A DNA stretch of 64,000 nucleotides from Blastocystis sp. Blastoise (GCA_039096225.1 JBBPEB010000019.1:196501-260500), one strand, 5' to 3'. Shown: positions 13,410 to 26,277, numbered from the stretch's first letter. The notes: generated by a model from the sequence alone, not told the origin. Numbers and translations are program-made.

Positions 13410-14009
13410 ATGTCTACTGAAAAAGAAAAGATGTTAAGAGGTGAACCTTATGATTCTACTGATCCTCAATTAGTAGCTGAACGTATTCATATTCGTAAAT
13501 TAGTGAAGGAGTTTAATAATCTTGATCCTGAAGATACTGAAACTTATCAAAAATTATTTAAGGAAATGATTCCTAATCAAGGTGAAAAATGCTTTGTTGA
13601 ACCTCCTGTAAATTATGATTATGGTTCAAATATTACTATGGGTGAAGGAGTCTATATGAATTTCAATTCAATCATTTTAGATGTATCTCCAGTACATATT
13701 GGTGATCATTGTTTATTTGGACCTCGTTGTAGTATTTATACTGCTACACATCCTATAGATGCTGAAGAGAGAAAGCTCTATGAGTATTCTAAGGCTATTA
13801 CGATCGGTAATGATTGTTTTATTGGAGGTTCAACTACAATTTGTCCTGGTGTTACAATTGGAGATCGTGTAGTTATTGGTGCTGGTAGTGTTGTCTGTAA
13901 AGATATTCCTAGTGATTGTGTAGCTGCTGGTAATCCTTGTAAAGTTATTAAAACTCTTCCTAAACCTGAAAAGAAGGAAGGAGAAACTGCTAAACCTTTT
14001 TGGGCATAA
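13410..14009 (+). CDS. Maltose/galactoside O-acetyltransferase-like enzyme
   Basis: A single uninterrupted frame of 199 residues beginning MSTEKEKMLRGEPYDSTDP, the typical N-terminal cap of the maltose acetyltransferase family, where MLxGxxYxxxDPxL is usual. The C-terminal two thirds form a left-handed beta-helix of hexapeptide repeats (IGDHCLFGP, IGNDCFIGG, IGDRVVIGAG). The catalytic histidine is visible at residue 114 in ATHP. The ending AAGNPCKVIK is diagnostic. The family transfers acetyl from acetyl-CoA to sugar hydroxyls in the cytosol. The gene is intronless among intron-rich neighbours, which fits bacterial ancestry, but the family is widespread in fungi and other protists, so recent transfer cannot be claimed. 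The preferred substrate is unknown. Confidence 0.93.
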   Translation: MSTEKEKMLRGEPYDSTDPQLVAERIHIRKLVKEFNNLDPEDTETYQKLFKEMIPNQGEKCFVEPPVNYDYGSNITMGEGVYMNFNSIILDVSPVHIGDHCLFGPRCSIYTATHPIDAEERKLYEYSKAITIGNDCFIGGSTTICPGVTIGDRVVIGAGSVVCKDIPSDCVAAGNPCKVIKTLPKPEKKEGETAKPFWA

Positions 14010-14395
14010 TTCTGTGATATTTTAAAAAAGTTTTTATTGTTTTAAAAAAAATATGTTTTTCATATTCTAGTTGCATCATTCTTCTTTTTTTTTGATTTCT
14101 TTATATATATATTTTTTTTTCTAAGAATGTTAATAAATTAAATATAAAATTGTTGTTTTAAATAAAGGTTTTCAAAAATTTATTTTTATTTCTTTTTCTT
14201 TATATATTTTTCTAAGAATATTAATAAATTAAACACAAAATAGTTGTTTTGAATAAAGATTTCTAAAAAAATATTGATTAACAAATATATATTTATATAA
14301 TGATGACTACTAATGTGGTTAATAAGAAGACACAAATGACAATTTGAAAAATGGAAAAGAATGTAAATGAATGTATATAGTTATATTCATAATAA
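14010..14395. other. Convergent intergenic region
   Basis: T-rich then A-rich spacer between two convergent genes. It contains two diverged direct copies of a stretch reading AAGAATnTTAATAAATTAAA (about 14124 and 14214). Nothing else is seen; it probably holds both poly(A) sites. Confidence 0.5.
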
Positions 14396-14789
14396 CTAGA
14401 TTTGTAAAAAGCCCATAATAACAGAATCAGGTTCAATTTTATAATCTTTCAATTCTTTAGTTACTTTCATTTCTTGACCCATATAAATTAATCGTAATTG
14501 TTCAAGAGTAAAATCTTGTTTTATTTTCTATATAAATTATATATTATTATTAACATATAAATATATGATAGATTCATTAATAATAATAATAGATTATATA
14601 TATATATATATACATCATGAATTTGTTCTTTAATAACAGTTTTCATTTTCTCAACTGAATCCTTAGGAATTAATCGAATACTAATAGGCATCTCCTCATC
14701 CATTCTAGCCTATATAGAATAATATATAGACATAAGGAATATTTTATCAATATTCTAATATATATATATATAGTTGTAACATAATAAAG

Positions 14790-14846
<57 letters not shown>

Positions 14847-15521
14847 TACACATTGAACTCTCACTTTAAATTCATGTTCTTCATTTGTTTTAACTTCACC
14901 TTTATTAATAAGAAATATTAATAATAAATATAATAATAATAAATAGAATAATAATAAAACATAATTATGAATATACTTTGTCTTTCATATTTAGCTTCTA
15001 ATAAGTTAGAGGGAGTTGAATAACAATACTTTTCTATTCTATATTTAAAATCACTAGTATCAATACATAATGATAAATCACCATTTGGTATTTGTAAACT
15101 AAGTTCATCAAACAAACTATTAGCTTCGGCATATTTATCTTTATATATCATTTATTTTAGAGAATTTTAGACTTTTTATAATTATATATATATACTATTA
15201 CAAATATCAATAAATATAAAAAGAATATATATTAGAATGAAATATAGTTAACTTACTTTGTAACATTAATTCACAAACTTGTTTTAAAGATGCCCATTTA
15301 TCTAAATCTCCTTCAACACGATTATCCCAGAATTCCTTTAGGTAATAAAAAATATCAAATAAACTGATCAAGAGGATAATATAATGAATTCAATATACTT
15401 TTCTCATTTGTTGCAAATCATTTTCATTCAAACCTTTACTTCCTGAAGGGTATTCAATTGACCAAGGTTTCTCTCTTCTTAAAGATGAACTCCCTTCTGG
15501 TAAACTAGCAGTACAACCCAT
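14396..15521 (-). CDS. UBTD1/2-type ubiquitin domain-containing protein
   Basis: About six exons on the minus strand from the ATG at 15521 to the TAG at 14396-14398. The N-terminus is MGC, a likely myristoylation/palmitoylation site as in animal UBTD proteins (MGN-C). The middle matches the UBTD N-terminal domain: EFWDNRVEGDLDKWASLKQV, then YAEANSLFDELSLQIPNGDL, then YRIEKYCYSTPSNLL. The last about 80 residues form the ubiquitin-like fold, with EEMPISIRLIPKDSVEKMK near the start and LRLIYMGQEMKVTKELKDY near the end. Family members bind E2 enzymes of the UBE2D type and tune ubiquitination. Introns contain (TA)n and (ATT)n tracts, for example 14777-14845. The ortholog assignment is firm at family level. 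Confidence 0.85.
14777..14845 (-). repeat. Intronic (ATT)n microsatellite
   Basis: About 20 AAT triplets on the plus strand, reading ATT on the sense strand of the UBTD-like gene, inside its fourth intron. They give spurious poly-Tyr frames. Confidence 0.8.
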
Positions 15522-16331
15522 TCTTTTAAATATATATAAATTGAATATGTAATTCGATAGAAGACAGTAACAGAAGAACTAATTATTTCTCTAATTAAAG
15601 AAATATATAACTAGATAGCCGAGTTTATGTCTCAATTAAAAATTGTTTTACATCACAAATATAGAAATTTCTCTTTTCGACCGAATTCTTTATTTTTAAT
15701 CACGATTATATGTTACACTAAAGACTGCACACATTTAAAAGGATATATTTATTTTGTTTTTATCCTTTTTATCCAATAAATTATAGGATATATTATATAG
15801 AAATTTATTCAGTTTATTTTAAATAGAGAACTAGTTTAGAATTATGGAATTATAGAAGATTTCACTGTAACTTACATTAATTTCAAAACTAAATCACCTT
15901 AAATAATTTTATTTTATAATTGGATATGACCGAATAAAGTTATTAATACATAGAAATCTTATGATATTTCTATTTATATTACTTTTTATAGAAAGTAAGA
16001 AAAACGAATAATCGAAAGAAGCAAAAATCAAAATACAATTCTAAGAGAAATTCTAGTGTTTCTCCTGATTTCTATTCGAAGTATCTGGATTCATTAAGAA
16101 ATTCGTTTAGAAATCGGGTGATTGTTCTTAGAACTATTCTCACATTTTCTGTTTTTATTCTTTTTTGATTCTTAGAATAGTGCAAGTATATAAAAGGGGA
16201 AATGACCAATAGATTTTTGTATATTTATCAACCCAAATTAAATTTACACTTGCTCTTGATTCTCCTTTATTGTTCTTTTTTTCTCACATAATTTATTTCT
16301 TATCTATTCTATCTGTTTTTCATTTATTTCA
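15522..16331. other. Divergent intergenic region
   Basis: 810 AT-rich bases between divergent genes. The only clear element is the TATA box annotated at 16187-16196, which serves the plus-strand gene. No RNA gene or ORF is seen. Confidence 0.6.
16187..16196 (+). promoter_or_regulatory. TATA box of the SelW-like gene
   Basis: The sequence TATATAAAAG followed by GGG stands out from the surrounding TA-rich DNA. It lies about 136 bases upstream of the ATG and near the middle of the spacing expected for a TATA box plus a short leader. By consensus only; the start of transcription is not known. Confidence 0.55.
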
Positions 16332-16762
16332 ATGGATTTCACTGTCAAATATATCTCCGGTTGTAGTTTTGATAATACTCTCGAAAAAATCAAAACTCAA
16401 ACCACTAAAAAGTTTCCTCAATTAGAAGGCTCTATTGAATTCTTAGTATGTTTTTTATGTTTTTATTAATTCATAAAACTTATAATAAACAGGCTACAGG
16501 AGAAGTCGGCTTCGTTCAAGCTTTTCATAAAGGTCTTCTAATTTACTCTAAGAAACTTTCTATGAGTGATACATCATTTGATGTATATATATATATTTTT
16601 TTTATTTATTCATTTTTATTGTTTTGTTTTGTCATTAAATATATATATTTATTTATTTATTTTTAATTTTGTTATTATATATATATATATTCGACTTATA
16701 TTCCATTTATTTAGGGTCTCTTTAAGGCTATTGAAGAAGCCCTTTCTGAAGATGAAGAATAA
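16332..16762 (+). CDS. SelW-like Rdx-family protein, Cys form
   Basis: Three exons, 16332-16445, 16493-16582 and 16715-16762, give 83 residues, the usual size of selenoprotein W. The family pattern is clear: VKYISGCSF near the N-terminus, FPQLEGSIEFLATGEVGFVQ in the middle, then HKGLLIYSKK and a helical end LFKAIEEALSEDEE. In SelW the redox motif is CxxU after V-x-Y. Here the Sec position is Cys11 (TGT), and the first Cys of the motif is Ile8, so the usual CxxC/CxxU pair is missing. Family members are small cytosolic thioredoxin-fold proteins that interact with 14-3-3 and glutathione. A single-Cys mechanism is inferred. The neighbouring SECIS-binding protein gene shows the species probably still uses Sec elsewhere. 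Confidence 0.75.
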
Positions 16763-16991
16763 TATATTTTTATTCTTTTCTTATCCTATAAATTGTTCAA
16801 TCGTTGCTAAATGCTTATGTATTCATTATATATTACAGCTATATCAAACTAGTTTCTGTCATTTTATTTTTTTATTATTCAAAAACTTCAATTTTCTTTC
16901 TATTTATTACAAATAAATTTGCTTTTGTTGTTTTAGATATTATGTATATCATTTTAAATATAAACTACACTATATATATATAACAAATTTA

Positions 16992-18025
16992 TTATTTTTT
17001 AACGCCAACTTTCGAAGATATTTGTTTTTTCTTTAAACATGGTTTTTCTTTCTTCATCGTATATAGTTCGTAACTCTTAATGTTTGTTTTTCCTTTTAAT
17101 TGATATCCATTCTTTTCATAAAACTCTTGTATACCATCTAATAATGATATTGTAGACAATTCAAATGAAGATACTATATATATATAATGATTAGTAATAT
17201 AAGAATATGTATAGATATACATGGATTTTGTGTATATGCAAATGTTTCCGCTCTAGATAATAATCTCGAAGCAATTCCTATTTTTCTATAATTCTTATGT
17301 ATTGCTAATCGACATATTTCAAATTGATTATTATCATGAAGATTATTTTTATTATTATTATTATCATCTTTATTATTATCTTTATTATCATCTTTATTAT
17401 CATCTTTATTATCATCTTTAATATTATTATCTTTATTATCATCTTTATTATCTTTAATATTATTATCTTTATTATCATCTTTATTATCTTTAATAATTTT
17501 ATCTTTATAATTATTATTATTCTTCAATTGAATCGACTTTAAACCAATACAACTAGAGTATAATACTTTTAAATAAATATATATAAAGATAAAATACCCT
17601 ATAATCTTTCCAGTCTTATTTGTTGCTACCCATTTTTTATATGGCAAATCACTAGTTATGAAATTTATAATAAAAACATAAGTAATTCCAATCATATACT
17701 TTTGAAATTTAGGTTTCACAAATTCTCTTTTGATCATACCCTTCACAAACTGTTGGACATCTTTGTTTTCAAAAGCAAGTTGACTATGAACTTGTTTTAA
17801 CAAAAAAATGACTGAATGGAGATCTTTTTCTTTCATTTCCCTTATATTATAAATGGAATGATCATCTGTTGTATCAAACTAATAAATAAATCAAAATATA
17901 CAGAATATTAGAATACATACATCAGCAACTAACCATTCAAGCTGTGAATAATCTATTTTATTTCTTGTGTTCTGATAGAATTTTATTTGCTGAGAATCTT
18001 CTTCGTTATATTCTTCCTTTGTCAT
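16992..18025 (-). CDS. GNAT-family N-acetyltransferase with Asn/Asp/Lys-rich insert
   Basis: The start at 18025 (MTKEEYNEEDSQQIKFYQN) lies just 70 bases from the divergent WSS1 start. An intron follows the residues EWLVAD, and the frame resumes with FDTTDDHSIYNIREMKEKDL. The acetyl-CoA-binding signature is present as HKNYRKIGIASRLL (R-x-x-G-x-A), preceded by the beta-4 strand FEICRLAI. The C-terminal exon ends with the GNAT landmark FYEKNGY and a Lys-rich tail. A hydrophilic insert of roughly 70 residues made of KDDN and KDNN repeats (about 17345-17515) sits between the beta strands of the fold. The acceptor substrate is not predictable. The fold call is firm; the exact intron limits around 17560-17600 are less so. 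Confidence 0.78.
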
Positions 18026-18095
18026 TAGATCTTTGAAAAAATATTTAAAAAAAATAGTAATAAAAATCTGGAATTGTTTTTTTTTATTGTTACGT
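18026..18095. promoter_or_regulatory. 70-bp bidirectional promoter
   Basis: Only 70 bases separate the two divergent start codons of the GNAT gene and the WSS1 gene. The spacer is AT-rich without a distinct TATA box. Shared control of the two genes is inferred from the spacing alone. Confidence 0.55.
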
Positions 18096-19829
18096 ATGAG
18101 TTTTCAAACATTAGAAAATGTTAGATATAAAATCCATTCAATACAAGTCCTGAAAAATCTACCAGATTCAGAAAAAGCTATGAATATCATGAAATGGATT
18201 CAAGCGATGGTATTTTTATCTTCATTTATATCAAATGTTTATTCTATTTATTATAATTATAGAGTAAGGAAATATTAAATGAATATCATTGGACAGTTGG
18301 TCTCTTAAAAGAATTTATTCCTAATGACTCCTCTTTATTAGGTTTGAATGAAAACAGTGGAGAGATTATTTCTATTCGAAGTATATAATGTAAAATTGAT
18401 TTATAATATGTATCATTATGATTTTTTTTAGTGAGAAATGTAAATGATCAGACTCAATTTTATCGTGATTGGGATATTATGGGTACTTTTCTTCATGAAC
18501 TCGTTCACAATAAAATAGCACCTCATAATGAAGAATTTAATAAATTACTTATTGAATTAAAAAGAAAATTCTTAAAAATAGTTCATAAAACTCCAAAATC
18601 ATTTCAATCTATTGGTATTTTATTTACTATTTTATGTTTATTATATATATTTTTTGTATGTTATTTATTTTATTACGATTATTATATATATATTTTATGT
18701 TTATTATATATGTATTTATGTTTATAATTATTATTATTATATATATATTTTATGTTTATTATATGTTTATAATTATTATTATTATTATATATATAGGAAA
18801 TAGACTTGGAGGTCGATCTAGAATACCTTTAACGCCTTACGAACGTCTCCAAATGACTTTATTAAATAATAAGGTATTATTATTATTAATATTATTATTA
18901 TTTACTTTTACATAATAATTTTTAATCTAATAATTTTTTTATTTGTTAATAAATATAATTTAATGTTATATTATAATTTATATCCACTTATATATATATA
19001 ATATATAATATATAGAAACATAATATTCATGGAACACAAGGAGGTACTAGACTTGGATCTCAATTAGAAAGTAAAAAATCGCGGTTATTATCTCTTTCTT
19101 TACCTTCTCTTTCCAATAAATATCTGCCTTCTCCTTCTCCTTCTTCTTCTCCTTCTTCTTCTCTATTATCAGCATCTAAAAATGAGCATTTAAATGAAAA
19201 GAATCATATTCAATTAAAAACAATGAATATAAAAGATAGGGATACTACTAATAAATCAAATGAAAATGAATTCTATATATCCAGTACTATTCATAATAAT
19301 AATGATCCAATTGAGAACTACGACTCTTTCATTCATGACTCTATTTCTACTTCTTCAACAGATATTCTATCTTACTCATTATTTGATATGTATATATATA
19401 ATATCTATTAATGATTTTCAAGTATATATTAACTTATATAGTTGGACTTGTTCTAAATGTACATATATAAACAAACACTTTAAAAATTCTTGTGAAATGT
19501 GCTACTCAACAAGGCAAAGTAAAAAACGTATTCATTTATCATTTCTTTATAATAAATAAAACTAACTATACATTATAATCAATATTTAGAAGAAAATGAT
19601 ACTGTTAATATCCACTTAAATAATGGTTCATCGTCAGATTTCCATCAATTCAAGTATATGTTTTTATTACCTTCAAATAAATATTGCTTATAGAACAGAC
19701 ACTAATTGGATTTGCCAAAAATGTCAACATATCCTTCCGAATACAATTCTTTCATGTCCAATATGTCATGCTAAGAAAATGACATCTGATGCTGTAATCA
19801 ATTTAATATCAGACAGTGATGAAGAGTAA
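18096..19829 (+). CDS. WSS1: WSS1-type DNA-protein crosslink metalloprotease
   Basis: Eight exons: 18096-18209, 18263-18380, 18432-18614, 18797-18873, 19016-19389, 19442-19518, 19590-19653 and 19694-19829. They total 1143 bases, or 380 residues. The WLM domain fills the first half. Its zinc site is HELVHNKIAPH (HExxHxxxxxH), followed by the family's GNRLGGRSR. A Ser-rich linker leads to two RanBP2-type zinc fingers, WTCSKC...CEMC and NWICQKC...CPIC. The extreme C-terminus VINLISDSDEE is a good SUMO-interacting motif. Yeast Wss1 degrades proteins trapped on DNA and is steered by SUMO and Cdc48; the same role is inferred here in the nucleus. The two fingers suggest ubiquitin binding. The protein is complete. 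Confidence 0.92.
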
Positions 19830-20160
19830 GTTTTTCATTTGAATATAAAATTCACATACAATTCACATAAATTCGAAACGAATTGTTGTTTATTATTTTT
19901 GTTTTGTTGTCAACACTTATTTTTATAAAGATTAGCATCAATCTATTTTTATTTTTAATATCTTATCTCAAACACATGACTGAATATATATTAAATTATG
20001 ACAGAGTCGTTTGTGTCTTTGAAATTCGTATTTACGGGAAATTTTTATTACACACAAAAATCATTATTTTTTTTTTAATTTATTTTTTTTATCATAAAGT
20101 GTTTCGTTCTTTCAATTATATTATCATTTTGCTTGAATTATTTCTAAGGATTATCTGAAG

Positions 20161-22799
20161 ATGCAAACAGATTTTGGAATGTGTGTTCAAAACTGGATTC
20201 TCACGCTTCTCTATGTTTCATGGTATTTTTTTTTTGATTCTATAGATTATAAAATATTGTAGTGGGATTACAATAGCAGCAAGTGTTATTCAAATATGGA
20301 TTTATTATCGATTTCCTAAAACTAGACGACATCCAAACTCTATTATGATATATCGATCGTATGTATTCATTATTACATCTAATCTACTATTCATTAAAGA
20401 TTCTTCGATGGTTTCTACTGTATTTCGTTTATTCTCTCTACAAAAATAGAATTAACTGGAGAAAACTGTGAAACACCTTTTGGTATATTTACTTTTTTGT
20501 GTCTATCATAAAATCTATATAATGTTATATTATATATATAGGAAGAGGTTTGTCTATGCTTTCACAAATTTGTTTGTTGGGTTCAGAATTGTCTTGTTTT
20601 ATTGCTGTTATTTATATGCTTCCTTTAGTTGTTAATTACTTATCAAATTACAAACAATATCAAATATAGTATAATTATTCAAACATTGTTATTATTTATA
20701 TCTATATGTTATATATATATATATATATAGTTTTGATGTTGGTTTTGTTATATTCAGTTTTATATCTGGTATAATTGTATTTATTAATCCTGACTGGCAA
20801 GGACGTCACGATACAGGATTATGTTGGGTCAACTCACTTCCTACAGATCCTGTGTTTAATTAGTATATTTTATTTATTATTTTATTTATTTTTTATGTAT
20901 TATTTTATTTATCTTTTTTTTTTATTATTATTTTATTTATTTTTATTATTATTTTATTTATTACTATTTTTTATTATTAATATGATGCTGACTATCTATT
21001 ATTTCTCTAAATATATCTATAGTAAGACTTTGGATTTCTTCTATATTCCCACGGCTATTTTATATATAGTAGGATATATAATATTATGGATAATACATCA
21101 GCATTTGGACGAACTTCCTTTCTCTACTGCTAATAGTGATCCCAAGGAAAATCATGAAGGTATGAAGCATATACAAAATGATACCAAACAAGAAGAAGAT
21201 AATGCTATTGAAGTATAATAATATATTTATTTATTTATTATTTATACAAGTATTTGAAATAGTATTTCTTTTTATTATTATATATATTATATTATATATA
21301 TTATATAGTATCGAGTAGAAGTATTACAAAGAGCATTTTTGTATGAATTATGTTATCCTGTATATTGGCTAGTTATTGCTGTTACTTATTTTGTGATTGA
21401 ACAGACGGGTCTCTCTCTCTTCCTCAAAGACACGAACTCTAGTGTTATTCAAGTATTATCAGCAAGTTTATACTTATTGATGGGTTGTCGTGGGATATTA
21501 ACCTTTATATTATTTTGTTGTGAACTCAAATTAGATGACTTTAATAATGTATATATATATACATATATCTATAAGTGAGCTCATTATATAGGAAACAATT
21601 ACATTAATGAATAGTGATGATACGTTGAATCCCCATTTACAACAGTCGGTGCGTCATCAAGTCATGCAATTCTTCTCTTCTGGAGTTGAAGTATATATAT
21701 ATATAACAAGTATTACTATTGTATTCTATATATTCTAGTTTCTCAATGATGTTCAGAAAGATTCTAATGATTCTAAATCTAAATCTGAAACCACGACCAA
21801 TTCTGCACCTGCCACTAGCGAATCATCTTCTGTTGCGTCCCCCGCATCCCCCACATCCCTCTCGGGAACAACCAATATAATTACATATAAAGAAGCTCAA
21901 CAGAAACGAGTGGATAATATTATGAAGCAAACTACTAAAGTCGTAAATATGTGTGTGAAATATTATCCTGGTATATATATAGATATTCTAATATTGTATT
22001 ATATATTATTAATATATTGTTATATTAATAATATATTATTCTATTTATATATATATATATATAGTTCAAGAATCAGCAGATATATCGAATGAGAAAGTAT
22101 CTGTAGATTCACCGCATTATATTCCAAGTATAATGACAAAAGAAAGTCTTCAGACTATTCTCTCGAACTGCAGTTTACATAGTGAGATGGCATCAGAAGA
22201 TACTCTTATTAAACATGAATCCAGTTCATCCAATCATATTTATTATCCTGATGTATTCAGTAAAACGGCTCTTCCACGATTTAAATATTCATTTAGTAAT
22301 AGTAATAATAACCTTAATAAATATAATAATAATAGTAATATGCATATATCTAATACATTAGAAACAGATAACTTACATCATGCTAATTCTTTAAGTATTC
22401 CTTCATCTTCTAATAATAATAATAATAATATCTCAGATAATAATAATATTCCAGATAATAATAATATCACGGATAATAATAATTCTTTTCCTCTTATTTC
22501 GAAGTTCCGTCAGTTCTTCTCTTTAAGACATATACGAGATAATATAAGTAGTGTATCTATAAATTCAAATAATAACCATGAGAATATGAATACTACAATT
22601 CCTGTAATTCCTAGTTATTCGTCTCTTCATTCTAAAGTTATCGAAAGTACATTACCTTCTCCTGCTACTCTCTCTGGGGGTCTTCAAGAACCTTTATTAA
22701 TACATACACAACAAGCAGAAGGAGAAGATATAGAGAAGAATCACAGTATTATTGATATGAATGCTAATTATTCAAATAATGGCAAGAATAATAATATTG

Positions 22800-22837
<38 letters not shown>

Positions 22838-22874
22838 CATAATAATAAACATAATAATAAACATAATAATAAAC

Positions 22875-22957
<83 letters not shown>

Positions 22958-25900
22958 CCTCTTCCTCTTCTTCCTCCTTCTAGCCCTAATAACTCTAATA
23001 ACTCTAATAACTCTCAATCCGTAGTTGCTGAGCCCTGTATGGAACAGACTATCGATATTCCCACGGTAAAACAGACCTCTCAGTCGGTAGCTCATAAAGA
23101 AAAGAGTATTGTATTCACAGAAATGTACCCTACTCTATTCTTAAAGATACGTAATCTATATAATATTGATGAAAAAGAATATATGGATGATATTACACAT
23201 GTATATATATATATTATTATTATTAGTAATATTAACATTTATTTTTTATTTTTTATTTTTTATTTTAATATATTATATTGTTCACTATATACTATAATAA
23301 ATATGTATATATATATATATAGTTACAAAATGAAAGTAGTAGTGAGGGTGCCAGTAGTTCTTTCTTCTTTGCCTCAAGGTCAGGAAAATATCTTATTAAA
23401 AATATTCAGAAATCAGAGTATAATATATTAGTAAGTATTCTTAAAGATTATTATATACATATACATGATATGCTCAATCAAACGAGAATATTAAAGAAGG
23501 AATGTAAGGATAAAATAGTAAAGACGAGACAAGAAAAACAAGGAAATAAAAAGAGAATTGTAGAAATAGGTGACGCACCTGATGTTCCTGAACCAAACTC
23601 TATGAATATTTATAATACTATTTCTGTTCAAATCAATAATAGTGAGAATGATATTATGTATTCAGATGAAAAGACTGTTTATCCAAGAGATGTCTCTTTC
23701 AATAACATAAGAGCTTCTTCTTCTGCTTCTTCATTATCTATTGCTAATAGTATTAGTAATAAAAATTTGAATAAAATGAATAGTGTGAATAATAATAGTA
23801 ATAATGATAATAATAACAATAATAGTAATGCTGATAATAATAATAGTTCAAATGTTTTATCTTCAGAATTACCAAAGTATCTTTCAGGAGGTCTTGCAGA
23901 AAATAGCACGTGCTTCGTATGTTCTCCAGAATATCAAGAAATCAATCAAATAGAAGAAGAAGTTAAACGTCTTTCTATTGGAGCTCAAGTTGATTCACCA
24001 CTTATTAAAGATCCTTCAAAATATCTTATTACTTCTCCCTCCATTTATCGTGCAACACCCTTAAGTACAAAATCTGATTCTGTACGAAGTACAGTAAGTA
24101 CACAGAGTGCTTCTAGTGTGAATGATGTGTCCTATAAGAAACATCTTCTCTCAAGGATTCTCTCTCCTTTCTCTCATAGTCATTCTTTATCCTCTTCTTC
24201 TTCTACATCTATTTCTACTCAAGATATTCATATTGATAATAATATTACAAATACTAGTAATAATAAAAATTTTCTTAATAATACTAATAGTAATGATATT
24301 CATAATGATATTCATAATGATATTCATAATGATATTCATAATGATATTCATAATGATATTCATAATGATACGCAATCTATTCAAGACCCTCCAAGTAATA
24401 TATATATAACTGACATCCATAACCGCGGGAATCAGGATGAGGAGTCCATTGATTTTATTCCTCCTCTTACTCTGAATGCTATTGAAAGTATTACCGAAGA
24501 ACAAGAAAGGATACCTGAAAATACCCGCGAAAATGAAGGTATCAATTGTAATTACTCAGTTTCTTCTTTAAATGGAGTGAATACTAATAATGAAAGAACA
24601 ACTATTTCTTTAAATACTTCCACTTCTAGTATAAATAACACTATTCACAATGAAGGTCCTCTTGCAAGTCCTTCTGAATATCAGGATTCCCACGGGGATG
24701 ATAGTACATCTATGAAATGTTTACCTCGCAGTATTCGTATACGAAATCGATCCAGCAGTGGTCAACACCCTTCTCTTACTACTCCTACTTCTACACATAA
24801 CTCTATAAATAACCATTTATCACGGACTCTCTCGGGAAGTACAGGACATTTGAAAGGAGACAAGAAGATGAAAGATGCTATTATTTATAGTATATTTATT
24901 TATTCATTCTATTTTATTTTATTTTGTTTTATTTTATTCTATTCTATTTTATTCTATTTTATTTTTAATAATATTTTATTTTTTTTTTTTTAATTATTAT
25001 ATTGACTTTTGTTTATAACTAATGTGATTATAATTTCATTGACTATTCTATCTTTCTCTCTATATTCTATATACATACATATTATACATATATATACTAC
25101 TATTTCTGTATAGATGAGTTCTGGTCTCCAAGTGATGAAATAGAATTAAATGAAGTTTGTCAAGGATCATTTCTCTGTAGATATTATGGATTATATAAAA
25201 TGAATATATTTAATCAAACTCATTACTTTGTTGTTATGAATAATTTCTTCCCTCCCGAAGGAGTACAAACTAAATATGACTTGAAAGTATGCATTTTATT
25301 TATTATATTAATTATTATATTATTTATTATATTTATTATATTTATTATATTTATTATATTATTATATTTATTATATTTATTATATTTATTATATTTATTA
25401 TATTTATTATATTTATTATATTTATTATTATATTTATTATTATATTTATTATATTTATTATTATATTTATTATTATATTTATTATTATCTTTATTATATA
25501 CATATTGAATAGGGAAGTAGTATGAATAGATCAGGAAAGGATATCGCACTTGGAAGTATATTAAAATGTAGTGTTTGTAAGAAAATATACAAATATGGAG
25601 AGAAATGTACATGTATAGATGGAAAGGAGCATATTCCTTCTGTTACTTATAAAGATAACGATATTCGTGGGACACTTCCTATATGTGAAGAATATAGTAG
25701 AATCTTATATATGCAATTATCGAATGATGTTGATTTCTTGGCTTCTCATAAGATTATGGATTATAGCTTATTACTAGGTGTATATACAGATAGTATTACT
25801 AGAGAAGAATATACAAGTATATTGAATAAAAGAAATGATGTAGAGAATGAAAATCGAGGGACTACACCTGCGGATGAAATGGAAAACACTCATTTGTATA

Positions 25901-26245
25901 TATATATATATATATATATATAATTATTTAATTATTTAATTATTTATTCAATATATAGTGGTTCAAATGATTTTATTACTTGTAATCCAGTATATATATA
26001 TATACCATATTCTATATAAATAACTTTTTATATATAGAATAATCCTCAAGGTATTCCAGCTGAAATTATTCAATTATCTCCAAAGTATTATTTTGGTATA
26101 ATAGATATAATATCAGTATATGATAATTCACGTTGGTTACAACACTGGTTAAAATCATTTTTCCATCCAAGTCAACGAAGTGAGATTTCTGCTACTAATG
26201 CAGAAACATATCAAAAACGATTTAAAGAAAAAGTTTTAGATCAAG

Positions 26246-26277
<32 letters not shown>

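Noticed and set aside
13410..14009. Recent bacterial gene transfer for the maltose acetyltransferase-like gene
   Set aside because: It is intronless and of a bacterial family, but codon use matches its neighbours and the family is common in fungi and protists. A phylogeny would be needed.
16332..16762. Selenocysteine codon in the SelW-like gene
   Set aside because: The Sec position is TGT (Cys), no in-frame TGA is present and I saw no convincing SECIS hairpin downstream.
22797..24370. CRISPR-like or transposon-like direct repeats
   Set aside because: The repeats are in-frame amino acid repeats (NNKH, NDIH) without spacers or terminal inverted repeats. No transposase or reverse transcriptase was seen anywhere in the window.
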